Part shown: positions 35,783-46,371 of the stretch, in pieces
How the letters are laid out: each line of letters opens with the position of its first letter
Position numbering within the stretch: the first letter of the stretch is position 1
DNA from: Lepidodermella squamata
Taxonomy: Eukaryota; Gastrotricha
Reading direction: 5' to 3'
Assembly: GCA_047495785.1 (NCBI GenBank)
Contig: JBLDXI010000032.1
Location: 372,001 to 436,000, forward strand
DNA: 64,000 bases
Notes under the pieces: generated by a model
Seen by the model: only the letters and a program-made list of their open reading frames with translations
Databases searched by the model: none
Told to the model about the DNA's origin: nothing
Translations under genes and position numbers: made by a program

Positions 35783-37713
35783 TTATGAGGACTTATTTGA
35801 CAAGGAAGGATGCGGGGAGGCAGCTGTTTCTGGGCTTGAGTTTACGGCAGAGGTATTCGTTCCGGATCTAGAGGTCGAACGTTTTCTGGGAGGAGTTTTC
35901 GAACCGCATGAGACACCGTCGTGGCTGGACAACTTTTCGCAAGCACTTAAAAAAAAGTACAAAAAATGTCACTCGGAAAAAATCACAGTCGCGAAATGAC
36001 TCACTAGCATTGACGGAACGACCTTCTGCTAGAATTCAACCCATCACTTGATGATAACGACGATGATGTGCTGAATCGTGGTCGAGAAGATACAGCACTT
36101 CCCAACGAAGATTTACGAGATTGGACAGGGGATGCGTTCGAAAACTGAGGCAAAGAACCAGCGGATGCCAATCGGCGAACTCGACTCGAAGTTCCTCTTG
36201 AAGATGAGCCGTCATTTTCCGGCTCGATGGATGATATCGAATCACTCATCTGAACCGTTTTCTTTATCCGTTTTGGCGTTTGAGTAACTTCAGCAGGTAC
36301 GGCAATCTCGAGATTTTTGTTTCCCGCAAACTTTACCATGGTTTCCGGAGTATAATGGATGTCATCGAACTGGCGTGCTGGCTGCTCTTGAGAGGTTTGA
36401 GGGGCCAGCCTGACGTCAGCCAATTCAGGAGATGGTATGAACGGCAAAGGTGGTATAAGATTTCTTCGCTCGCTGCTCTTGAACGCCTGTTGTTGGTTCC
36501 CAACAGCTTCTCCGACCTTGCTGAAATCCAATGTTAAGTTGTTGTAAGTTGATTGTTGAGATTTGGACTGCGTTTTGGTATAATGGCTATCATGTGTCAA
36601 TCGGTCATGTCCTCTTGAGTCTGGGATGGCAACTGAATTGGAAGAAAATATCTGAAAATGGGTATTTTCGATCTTTATGCGAGGAATCTGTTGGCCCGAT
36701 TTCTCCTGATAGCCTGATGTTCGATTAGGACTGTTAAAAATGTCTCTCTCGAAATCATTCCCTGGTTTTATCGAATGGCCGTCACCAATTTGAAGCTCAT
36801 ATCCCGGAGCATTTAATCGAGTTCGCTTCGAATTCTCCCCGATTTCGCGAAAAGCATTGACCGATTTTCTTGATTCCAGTACTTCTTCGTAAACTTCCCT
36901 TCGTTCAACAATTGTGATTTGGGAAGATGGGTTGTTGAGGTTTCCGCTGTTACGAGGCTCTTCAACGGTTATAGCCGGAACACTCGGAACCCTACCAGCA
37001 CTTTGCAGGCCAGAGAATAATTGGGGTTTGGTCAATTTTCGTCGCTCCAAGCTTCCGAAAAGCTGGCTACTTTCAGCCTTCAAAGCCGATATGACCGCAT
37101 TTGATGAATGGTTAACGCTAAGTGAAGATTCACCGGATCTAATAACCATCTTCCTCGTATTACTCCCGTCGAAAGTTGGGCCGAAGTTCTCTTTCAGCAG
37201 GTTACCGGATGATTTCGATTTAGTAATCAGCACATTTTCCAAGTTTTTCCGCAGCTGGTCGATCGGAATATGATTTTCCTGGCCTTGGCTTTTCGAACCA
37301 ATCACTGACGTTAGGGGCGAATCAGCCGGGCCGAGAATGGCTACAGACAGGCGCTTATCAATCATTTCGAATGATTCGCCGGGTGGACCTTGGAAAGCCG
37401 GGGTCCATGGGTACTTCTGATAGCCAAAAGCTGATTCTGGAGGTTGCAGGTTCGTTTTATCCGAAAGTGGTCGCGATTTCGACTGTTCAAAGAAGTTTTT
37501 TCGATTATCCCTGTTCCGCTTCGAACAAGCGGCTATCTCAGCAGGATCCGAGGCGCTTGTGGTGTATGCGTGGTTTAAACATCTGCAGACTTGATGGCGA
37601 TGAGGTGGTGGGAAATTTTTGTAGTTGGGAGGCGATGTTGCCGACATTTTAGCCGTGTCTTTTTGATAGCGGAGCAATCGACGAAGAACCAGCCAAAACA
37701 GCAAACTTTTCAT
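35783..37713 (-). CDS. Long disordered Ser-rich protein of unknown function
   Basis: Not recognised. Two exons, 37713-36005 and 35945-35783 (59-nt intron, tagtgagt/tttaag), give 623 aa. The start is ATG 37713 (MKSLLFWLVLRR) because a TATATA-like box lies about 40 nt upstream; frame is open to 37779. The N-terminus has a short hydrophobic segment (about residues 3-14) that could be an anchor. The rest is low in hydrophobic residues, rich in Ser, Asn, Gln and Pro, with a Cys-containing stretch HQVCRCLNHAY and basic Ser-rich C-terminus (SSRVRRLASAGSLPQ, RPRFSTSSSLSSSDG) offering many phosphorylation-like sites. Coding nature is supported by the long frame and by the second exon staying open to its stop. 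Confidence 0.68.
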
Positions 37714-37779
37714 CGCTGTATTATATTGCAGAAGAGCAACAGGTGTAGCTGTATATAAGCCAGCGAGGAATTTACGCAC

Positions 37780-39574
37780 GAATGGCTACTTTTTTGACGC
37801 CGGGCTGGTTTTTTCAATATAAGGTATGTATTTTTAACCGGATATACACCGTCTAGCTACAGCGCAAACAAACAGCAGACTATGGTAGATGTGTGAAAAT
37901 TTATTCGACCGTGACAAGTCAAAGGCCTTTCGGTAAACACCCGGTATTGTTTCAAGCCGCCCAACAAGTGGCCTGTGCCCGGCGAAGGTATGGGTAAAAC
38001 TTGTTTGGCTTGAAACGAGACAAAAATGTACTCGAAAAAACAGTAGATGAGTATTATTTTTGGTATAAAAGTCGATAACATTTCACTGGGCTGGAAAAAA
38101 TGTGATCGGTTTTTTATTGTTATACTACCAGCCTACGTAATAATTAGCGGGGTTCATTAAGCCAATATTTACCTGTGTGTAATAAAAAATGCGCGCTTTT
38201 GCAACAAAGTGTAACAACGGTTAAATGACAATTCAACTCTCCGATATAGGTATGATTTACACTGGGTGGCGGCTAATGTTGTATTTATCTTGCTTGCGAA
38301 TGATTATTTATTTATTATAATATAGGTTCGTAAGAAATGGCAGTTTGAGTACATCAAAATCTGATCAATAACTTAGCCGATATTTTGCGGTCAGCAGCTT
38401 ACGTAATTAATCGGCCTATCACACCTTCAACTTTCAATATATCTTTCTGCAGATCCGATACTCTCCACCTCATAAGCGGCTAAAAGTCCTATCTCCAAGA
38501 GGCTTGATTTTGAGATAAATAAAAATGAGCTTTATTTTCAATTTTCAATTTACGGGTAATCAAACCCGACTGATCGAATGGTGCCAGCCATTTCGACCGA
38601 AGACGCATTGTTCTCGCGCTATAGGGACATTTGTTGTAGATAGGACTCTCTTGTGGATTTTTGTATTTATTGTTCACGTTTTTGAGTCCTCGCGCATTCT
38701 TATTTTTGGCTTGCGATTTGTTTGAGCCATCATCATTTTTGTCGTGGCTGAATAATGTTCATGCTGCACATAGCACTTTTAATGCCCTGTCCGCACTCGT
38801 GCCATGGAGATCTTTTGACTAATGTGGTATTAGTCACCTTTAGGTAGATAGGATTTTTCATGCGGAAAAAGATGAACTCGAAAAAATCCACGAAGTTGAT
38901 CCCTGGCAAATTTTTTTATGCGGTTTTCAGATTATTGACCAGCGTGAAAAACTGAGGCAGAAACTGCAAAAACTCAATTTCGATATTGAGCAGAGATGGG
39001 ACTTCTAGCCCCACCAACGACGATTTCCATCTCACATATTATGCAAAAATATTTCCCCGAGTTGATTTTTTTCGGACAATACCCGACGCCTCCTGGGATA
39101 TTTTGAACTGGAAAAATTGATAGCGTAGCTTTTTACGCTCGGTGGCCGATGATCGGTCAAACGGCCCGTAATATACAGTGAAATGTCCGTTGCCAGCGCA
39201 TCCCTGTGGCTATTTCTCCCCGTCATAATAGCTTGTTTTGCTGCGATGCAAAAATAGCTCCGCGACAAAACCGGGACAGATAATGCAATAATGCAATAAT
39301 GCAAAATAAATATTGTTTAGGCAAAGTTTTATCGTAAACACTGCGGAAGTGAAATTGCTATTTTTATCGTTGAATCTTTATATTAGTATAATATTGAATG
39401 AATTGACGAATGAATGGGCGTCCTATTTTATTCTCACACTGTGACGCTCATTCTGGCGTCTTCCCATTGATCGAAATGCGTGATGATATGGATCCGAGCC
39501 AAAAACAGCTAACAATACGGAAACGGAAACAAAACGGCTATAAATTACGGTGATATTATATCAGCGGCATCATA
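37780..39574. other. Intergenic region with one orphan exon candidate
   Basis: About 1.8 kb; apart from the candidate exon at 38844-39008 no frame is convincing. Confidence 0.35.
38844..39008 (+). CDS. Orphan terminal exon candidate
   Basis: A 3' splice site (gtcacctttag) is followed by a frame of 54 codons and TAG: VDRIFHAEKDELEKIHEVDPWQ.. ending QKLNFDIEQRWDF. It is charged, helix-like, and has protein-like composition. I could not find a convincing upstream exon; the nearest upstream ATG frame would require a 17-nt intron. No family recognised. It may be a real last exon or chance. Confidence 0.3.
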   Translation, partial: VDRIFHAEKDELEKIHEVDPWQIFLCGFQIIDQREKLRQKLQKLNFDIEQRWDF

Positions 39575-39778
39575 TTATTTTTGTATGTGTGTGTTGCTGC
39601 TTAGCGCTTCCTTTTCACAAAAGAAAAGCCGCTCGACGATATAAAAAGAGGCAAATATGGTTAAAACAAATGCTATCGCCCAGTCTTTGGTAATGTTAAT
39701 AACAATATGATCATAAAACACTGGCGCCGTTAAATCCACGGCCCACATGTTGGCTAGCATAATGCCCATTTGAGCCAT
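39575..39778 (-). CDS. Small single-span membrane protein
   Basis: A 67-aa frame from ATG 39778, with a 3' splice site (attattatttag) ending one base before the ATG. The protein is MAQMGIMLANMWAVDL.., with one strong membrane span (WAIAFVLTIFASFYIV, about residues 34-49) followed by ERLFF and a short polar tail. The composition is protein-like and the start context fits other genes in the window. No family was recognised. Confidence 0.5.
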   Translation of the reverse strand: MAQMGIMLANMWAVDLTAPVFYDHIVINITKDWAIAFVLTIFASFYIVERLFFCEKEALSSNTHIQK

Positions 39779-41226
39779 CCTAAATAATAATAATGAGACG
39801 GCCGAAACTTTATTACTGCCACACGCCCCTCGGAAATATGCGGAAATATGCAGCCAGAAAATTTAATAAACGCGCCGAAACTGAAAAACTAGACAATGTC
39901 TCACTTCAATGTTTTCGAAGTTTTATTATTACAATCAATTTCGGATTATCAAGTATCAATATATCCGCTAAGAATTATTAACAATTTTTTTCAAGGAAAT
40001 TTTCAATTCATCATATAGTGTTAGCACTTTTTCGTTGCAGTTTTTGTTGTCGCTGAAGTCGTCCCTTCAATCATTTTTAGCGCGCCAAAAGCGAGAAGAA
40101 CAAGTATATAATCGAAGAAAAGAATAAGAAAAGCGGATGGTTTTTTCTCGTCTCAATTCAATGCGAATCAAGTTTTACATCATTAATTGTACCGACAATA
40201 ATAGAAGTAATAATAAGAGAAGAAATAATTATAATAATAGTTATAATAATAATGAAATTTATTCACTCAATTGCGTCAAAAGCCGGGAACAGATTGCAAT
40301 TAAATTTGGATTTTGCTAAGACGCGCAGATAAAATAATCACTATATTTATATATAGTATTTTTGCTATATTCTAAATAAATTCTCTTATTCACAAAAAGA
40401 ACCACGGGGCGTTTCTTAAGACGTATAAAATTATAATACGAGATTCGCGATTTTTTTGGAGGACAGATTATTAGCTTCAACTCGGGACAGGAAAAGCGAA
40501 ACGCAAGAAAAAAGAATATTATACTTCACATAATTCAGGATTTTATTCTCTAGATGAGCAGTTTGTTATTACTGAATTTTCGGAGTCGTAAAAAACGTTA
40601 GCATTCACACAAGTGAGATGACGAAGACTACAGGTGAATTGAAGATATGTTAGTCATCAATGGAATTTTGCAGCTAGAAGAAAAAAAGATATCAGCTATC
40701 ATGATTATTACACATTGTAATGTATCAAAAAGAGATGCTCCGAGTCGAATGAAAAGAAATACGAACAAACGAAAAAACAAAATTACACAGCCTCGTTTTG
40801 TTTTCATCATCTTAAATTAAACGATTTCGGTAGGAAAAAGCATTTCCCTTTGGCTTAAATTACAATATTTGTGTGAGTGAAAAGACATTGAGCGCACACA
40901 AAATTTAAAAATTTAAAAATCCGGTGCAAAGAAAGGAAGCAGGTGCTACATTTTAAACAAGATTTTCGGTTAGGGTGATTGATTGATTATTCATTATACG
41001 TCGTGAGTGGAGCAGGAGTAAAGAACACGAAAACAACGCCGAATGGGAGGAAGAATTGATCGATAATATAAAACTCAGGATTCGCATCGTGTTACTTTGG
41101 ATTAAAATTTGTTGAAAACTAACAATTTCAGATCTCTGAAATATCTGGCGGCCGGGGCAAAAAGAATTTGCGAGAGAAGCAGAGTGAGAAAGCGCTCTTA
41201 TCCGCACCTGATGTGGTTATTATAAA
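39779..41226. other. Intergenic region with AAT-rich low complexity
   Basis: About 1.4 kb; includes an AATAAT-type low-complexity run around 40195-40255 and the presumed 3' UTR of cytohesin. No supported gene. Confidence 0.4.
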
Positions 41227-42533
41227 TCATTGAAAAGTGAGCTTTCGATCAGATTTGCTCTTCCGGAGATTGCACCGCGACGGGAAGCGGGCCTGGATTT
41301 GGCAGACAGTCGCCTTTCGTAACGATTCAATCCAGTCCATTTTCTCGCGCGGGGTTGACGCCGACAGTCGGTACGATTGATGCTTACCGTAGCAGGTTTT
41401 GCCGTTTTTCTCGTCCAACTTGCAAATTTTGATCTCTTGATTCAATTTCGAGAAAATCTCAAAGCAGTGTTGGCGAGTCGAGTTTTCAGTCGGCCGGACG
41501 TCGAGACCTTCCATCGAAATAATGCCTTTCGGGTCCTTGTCCTGGTCGTTGGAAAAGTAGTAGAGACATGAGTCTTTCAGCACAAAGTAACGCCGGTGCC
41601 ACGAGCGAATTTGGCCGCCTTCTTTGAAGAGCCAGCCTTTCCGTTCGGCACTTGAAAATATTTCAGCCCTATCCAACTCGCCATCATCCGTCATTTTGAA
41701 CGGATCCCGTTTGACTGTATCGTAGACGGACTCGAGAAATTCGCGTGATAAATTGTCTTTAATCGCGTCATTGACGCGTTGGACGAAAACGTCGGCGGTC
41801 ATTCGATCGCGTTCGCGGACTTGTGGGTTGTGTAATGAGGTGTGGAGCATTATTATCAAGTAAGAAAGCAAAAAGCACGACTCTTTATCTTGAAATTGAT
41901 TAGCATTCATTTCGACGTAGCGTTGAGAAAAATGCTCCAGTATGCGTTGGATTTTTTGTGACTCGCCGGGTAAGCGGAAGGAAGACAAAAATTGACTATG
42001 AAAAGATAAAAATAAGGTAACTTCCGGGATAAAATTCATCAAATTTCACTAACCGAAGAGCATGAATGATGAGCATATTACGAAAGTCGTGTAGTCGCGC
42101 GAACTCTTCTAGCACTTTTGCGTGGAACGGTTTTCCTTCGCCCAGGTAATCGCCAAGCTTCTGCTTGTTAATTCGAGGCTCGTCATGAAGAAACTTGGCA
42201 ACAGCCTCGGCGTCGTAAGGCACAAGTACGATTCGCGATTTCATCATGAAATCTACGCCTTTCTCGGGATCCGCGTTGAATCGCTTGATTGCATCTTCTC
42301 TCAATCTTTTCGCACGCTCCCTGAAAAATGACAATTCGTGAATAACAGGAAAACGAAATGAATTGTAAATTACTCGTCTTCGACGTCATCGTAGACACCT
42401 TCAGCTTCTAACGCCGCCATCTCACTTTCAACGACCTCCAGGTCTTTTTGGTATCGATCAATATCGTTAACCAAACGGCGCTTCTTTTCAAGAACGCTGT
42501 TCAAATTATCCTGATTTTCTGGAGTGAGCTCTG
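41227..42533 (-). CDS. CYTH: Cytohesin-type ARF-GEF (coiled coil, Sec7, PH), 5' end missing
   Basis: Guanine-nucleotide exchange factor for ARF GTPases at the plasma membrane and endosomes. Minus-strand exons seen: 42533-42374, 42320-42054 and 41995-41227, about 398 aa. The first encodes the N-terminal coiled coil (LTPENQDNLNSVLEKKRRLVND). The Sec7 domain contains RFNADPEKGVDFM, the HALRQFLSSFRLPGESQKI segment across an intron, and SYLIIMLHTSLHNP. The catalytic Glu lies in LPGESQKI. The PH domain runs from RKGWLFKEGGQIRSWHRRYFVLKDSCLYYF to REKMDWIESLRK. A basic tail follows (CNLRKSKSDRKLTFQ). The exon with the initiation codon, needed to supply one base before 42533, was not found; it may be short and further upstream on this strand. 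Confidence 0.9.
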
Positions 42534-42936
42534 CTAAAAACACATAACAATTAACACACTGGCTCCTGGGGGTTTTGCGAAAATGCACTTTTCAGACACC
42601 ACCCCATTTTTTTTTCTTAATCGATAGAGGACATCAATACAAAAGTTTTGGCACATATAAAAAAATCCGGATCGTCACGGTTATTACGTAATAACGATTT
42701 TTGTAAATACACACATGTGTGTATATGGCGTATGTTTGTGCTAGACGATACACACATGTGTGTGTATGGTGTACATGGATGTTTGTGTGAATTACACACA
42801 TGTGTGTATGTGGTGAGCCGACATATGTTGCAATGAACGTTTTCTAGAATATTATTCACACAAGTGTGAATTAGGTTTTGTTGAGTTCATTTTCAAATTT
42901 TGATTTGAAATTTGTATCATTGTTGTCAACCAATCA
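42534..42936. repeat. Left cluster of ACACACATGTGTGT palindromes
   Basis: Three CA/TG palindromes centred on ACACACATGTGTGT lie at 42707-42724, 42750-42763 and 42793-42808, and a related one (TTCACACAAGTGTGAA) near 42855-42870. Each is a near-perfect hairpin of 14-18 bp. No coding frame is supported. Confidence 0.7.
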
Positions 42937-43723
42937 ATGTCAAGAGCTAAACAAACAAAGCGTGCGCGGGATTTCTCGCCGCCCCCTTCTTCATCTTCCG
43001 ACACTGATACAGATTCGGAATATAATCCGGACTGTGATTCTGATTTGGAATCCAACGGTAGCGATTCATCTCGGGTGAAAACGCAGTTGAATCGTCAAAG
43101 AGGCCGGCCAAAGGGTAGTGGCAGAAAAAGAAAGACAAGCGTAGTGGTTGAAGAGGAAGTTTTAGATGACGATGAGTTAGGTCTTGAACCAAACATCTCC
43201 CAGGTTAAGCGTCCTAGAGGTCGCCCAATTTTTTAGAAGCTCTGATGGACGAGGGTGAGAACTTTGAAAATCGCCACCATCTCGATAGCACCCGCCTTAG
43301 TAACAGACACGAACGTCAACCATTCCGAGAAATTCAGCCTGCCACTATCGAAAGCCGAGTACACTCTGACGATAGCAAGCGAAATGAGGAATCGTCTCGC
43401 CTTCATTCGCCAGATCGTCAACAGCAACAGCAAGATTTAGGAAATGGGAGCGACAGAAATATCGAGAACGAGAACGAATTTCCTCGAAGGAAGCGCGTCC
43501 GTTTTGTTGAAGCCAATGAAAATGTCAATAATTTGAGAGAAGGGAAGCGCCATATAAGGAAGGTGAAAGAAGAACGAGGACCTGATGGCCGAAGAAAACG
43601 AACAGATTGTCAGCTTTGTAAAAGACTCGGCCTAAGAAAAGCGACTTAGCCTCAGAATTTTGTCAGACATGCCTAATAGCCGTCTGTAAAAAATGCTGGA
43701 TAAAACATCAGCTTGAAAAATGA
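42937..43723 (+). pseudogene. AT-hook gene with piggyBac-type C-terminal cysteine motif, frameshifted
   Basis: Frame 1 (42937-43236) encodes an acidic/Ser-rich start and two AT-hook motifs (RGRPKGSGRKRK, KRPRGRPIF), then stops. One base shift at the T run before the stop would continue through FLEALMDEGENFENRHHLD into frame 2 (43245-43649), which ends RKRTDCQLCKRLGLRKAT. A second shift continues EFCQTCLIAVCKKCWIKHQLEK to TGA at 43721-43723. The cysteine spacing resembles the C-terminal zinc-binding region of piggyBac transposases. No transposase core is present between the two ends. Most likely a decayed or internally deleted element; sequencing error in the T run is possible. I give no joined sequence. 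Confidence 0.5.
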
Positions 43724-44372
43724 CGATTTTTTCTCTAAATGGAATTTTGTTTAATTGTTGATCATTCACCTGTTTTAAGCAAAATCGAATATGCTCTTTC
43801 CAGTGGTGATAATTAAAAAATTCGGAAAAATTGTTTTGGTATCGAAATCGATATCGATAATTATCGATTTTTAAAATCACCTATTTCTGTGAGTGATGGT
43901 CCGAATCTGATGGCAGATTATTGATCTAGGCCCAAAAATTAGGTAAACCTGTCAATTTGACTCATCCCACCCTCATGGTAATGGAGATAGCGATCTATAC
44001 ACACATGTGTGTATATGGGGCACTATATAGTAAACTTATACACACATGTGTGAATATAACAGTCAATGTGTTAATCAATGCATAAACCCATTTCACGTAA
44101 AATTTACCTCTTCTTTGCATAACCATTAAGTTTTTAAGTCAAACTGCCGCGATGGCTGGGAAGGGGTGATATTACGTCCAAGTAATTAGCCACAAATTTT
44201 CGCTGGAATTCAGGAACTTGAATACATTTTATAAAGTCACTATAATAGATAGAAAGCGACCTGAATAAAAAGCAAAGGTGCACAATTTTACTAAAATATA
44301 TTTAGTAGAGGTAGTGATTAACAGGCAAAACAATTCTCAACAAAGATGAAAAATATTGATTTTCAATTTGGC
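43724..44372. repeat. Right cluster of ACACACATGTGTGT palindromes and spacer
   Basis: A 20-bp palindrome TATACACACATGTGTGTATA lies at 43996-44015 and a near-palindrome around 44036-44059. With the left cluster these flank the AT-hook pseudogene. The remainder is AT-rich spacer down to SLC25A19. Confidence 0.65.
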
Positions 44373-45320
44373 TCAGCTATGATCATGACTTTTCACCAGG
44401 TAGCATCCAAGCTCATAGAAAGTAAAATGCAAAGCACTGGATAAAGAAGCTTTCAAAATATTGGGTGTCAGTCCTTTATAGAAGCCATTTAGATGCTCCT
44501 CGCGTAAAATCGACCGGACACAGTGGCGAAAATCTGAATAATCATATTGCCGTCCATAACCAGCTCTCGCATGCTGGAATCCCTGTATTTGCATCCGTTT
44601 CTTTACAACATCAAGTGGATGAGTAGCAACTTTAGCAACTAGTCCAGCACCGAGTCCCAGCAAGAAGTTTGAGCCGGTTACCACGAATAGGTTGCCCTGA
44701 TTCACCGAGTTTTGCAGATATTCTTTGCCCGTGTAAAAAACCATGAAATGAATTCCAGTGGCCGGGATAATTTCTAATGCGGTAGCAACAAAACCTTTGT
44801 AAAAACATCTCACTCCGTCCTCCAAGTACATTTTACGAACTGCAGAACCAATAGATTCATAGTAAATGTTTTGTCCTTGTGCAATAAACCGGGTTCTTAT
44901 TGTATCAAGAGGTTGCGCAACAAGTGTAGCTACAAAGCCAGCCATGCCACCGGAAACAAAGCGCACAGGTTCGTTTGAAAAACCGGGATAAAGGCGCTTG
45001 ACGTTATGAAAAACTTGGTCGTAAGTATAGAACTGGGTTGAGCTGTATACAACACTCAACATTTGCGCCGACACGTGACCTTTCCACAAAGCTCGGGTAC
45101 CTTCTGTTTTGATGATGTCATTGAAAGCTTGAAACAGTGACTTGTAACGTGACGTAGAGGTTTTCCGGCGGCCGATTCCCTCCCACTGAAGCTGGAACCT
45201 AATTTTGACGACATCGAACGGGTGGACAATAGCTCGAGTCAGAAACCCACTTGCCCCGCCAAGCAGAGCTGCCTTGTTTGTATGTGATGGGCAATCTTCT
45301 TTCTTCTGTCTTTCATGCAT
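44373..45320 (-). CDS. SLC25A19: SLC25A19-type mitochondrial thiamine pyrophosphate carrier
   Basis: Inner-mitochondrial-membrane carrier that imports thiamine pyrophosphate. Single exon; start set at 45320 (MHERQKK), giving 315 aa (human 320). A 3' splice site (cacctatag) ends 5 nt before this ATG, and the distance to the first repeat equals the human protein's. Frame is open to an ATG at 45425, a less likely start. The three carrier signatures are PFDVVKIR, PLDTIRTR and PLDVVKKR. Family features include FQLQWEG, ALWKGHVSAQMLSV and QIQGFQHARAGYGRQ (human GGFEHARAAFGQ). The assignment to A19 rests on these and is firm. Confidence 0.92.
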   Translation of the reverse strand: MHERQKKEDCPSHTNKAALLGGASGFLTRAIVHPFDVVKIRFQLQWEGIGRRKTSTSRYKSLFQAFNDIIKTEGTRALWKGHVSAQMLSVVYSSTQFYTYDQVFHNVKRLYPGFSNEPVRFVSGGMAGFVATLVAQPLDTIRTRFIAQGQNIYYESIGSAVRKMYLEDGVRCFYKGFVATALEIIPATGIHFMVFYTGKEYLQNSVNQGNLFVVTGSNFLLGLGAGLVAKVATHPLDVVKKRMQIQGFQHARAGYGRQYDYSDFRHCVRSILREEHLNGFYKGLTPNILKASLSSALHFTFYELGCYLVKSHDHS

Positions 45321-46371
45321 AACATCTATAGGTGATGGCGAAGAAGAAAGAGAATGTAGAATGTACTTCTCGAACTCAGCTATCGAAATCATAAATCCTG
45401 TCAGACAGTCTCCCACAATCTGCATCAGCGATTAGTCAAAAACATGGCAATTATTTCGAAAAGATGTATATAAATAATATATGAACTAAGAGATAAAATA
45501 ATGATTCCTCAGAAGAAAGACAAAGGAGTTGTCCAACGAATCGTTCTCGACAACAAAATAAACCTATGTTTGAAAAATCCATCATAAAGGCAGCTATTAA
45601 ATTTAAACGCGCTGGGTGTGGTGCTCGACCGAGTAGGGGAGTTGTTTGGGAGATGCGATTCAGGAATGTCCGCGATAAGTACTCAGAACCCGTTCGCACT
45701 AAATTTGAATCTTGCGTTGCTAAGGATTATCAATTGATTACGACATATGTTTGTTTAACTATCTTAGAATTAAAAATTATTTGTATAAATTACGAAATAG
45801 TATTTATTCCTATTCTTAGCAACGTTTTCTCCTGACTTTGCGCGGTATCTCCCCTCTGTCTTGGGTTTAGGCTTCGCTAACGCTCTGTCCGTAACACTGA
45901 ACGCAGAACAAACTATTATCACTCGTTTCAGCCTCATGCTTAGGTTTACATCGACACACTAGGGGCTTTATTCCTATTTCTTCCCGTTAGAATTTGAGGT
46001 TGTACCTAATTTTAATGTCCTGTCCTGCAATTATATGTTGTTTTCCTTATACTTTGTCAAGCTTCCCTCTTTGGGTGTAATAGCTTTTAAATAAATGTCG
46101 AACCCATGGTTGGCTGTTTTCTGCCTAAATTTAGGCAGAATTTTCCGCTGTAGCTTTTTCTGCTTGAAACTGCTGTAACAAGCGCCAAAACGGCGTTTAC
46201 AGCGACGAAAAGCTATTTATCTTTGATCTGAGAGGCGAAACCTGAATTTCTTTATGAACAAAGTGCTTTTAACTCATCACTCATCACAAACTTTAAGATG
46301 CCGAAAAGTTAAATCTAACACGTTCAAATGTTCATCCCATAGGGATCTTGTTGTCCCGACTATTGGATACT
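45321..46371. other. Divergent intergenic region
   Basis: About 1 kb between SLC25A19 and the coiled-coil gene. A plus-strand 89-codon frame from ATG 45566 (MFEKSIIKAAIKFK) is basic at its start but unlike any family and ends in AT-rich random-looking sequence; I do not call it. Confidence 0.35.

Noticed and set aside
38763-38843. Upstream ATG frame joined to the orphan exon at 38844
   Set aside because: It would need a 17-nt intron.
45566-45835. 89-codon plus-strand frame upstream of SLC25A19
   Set aside because: ATG present but no family likeness and the second half is AT-rich and random-looking.
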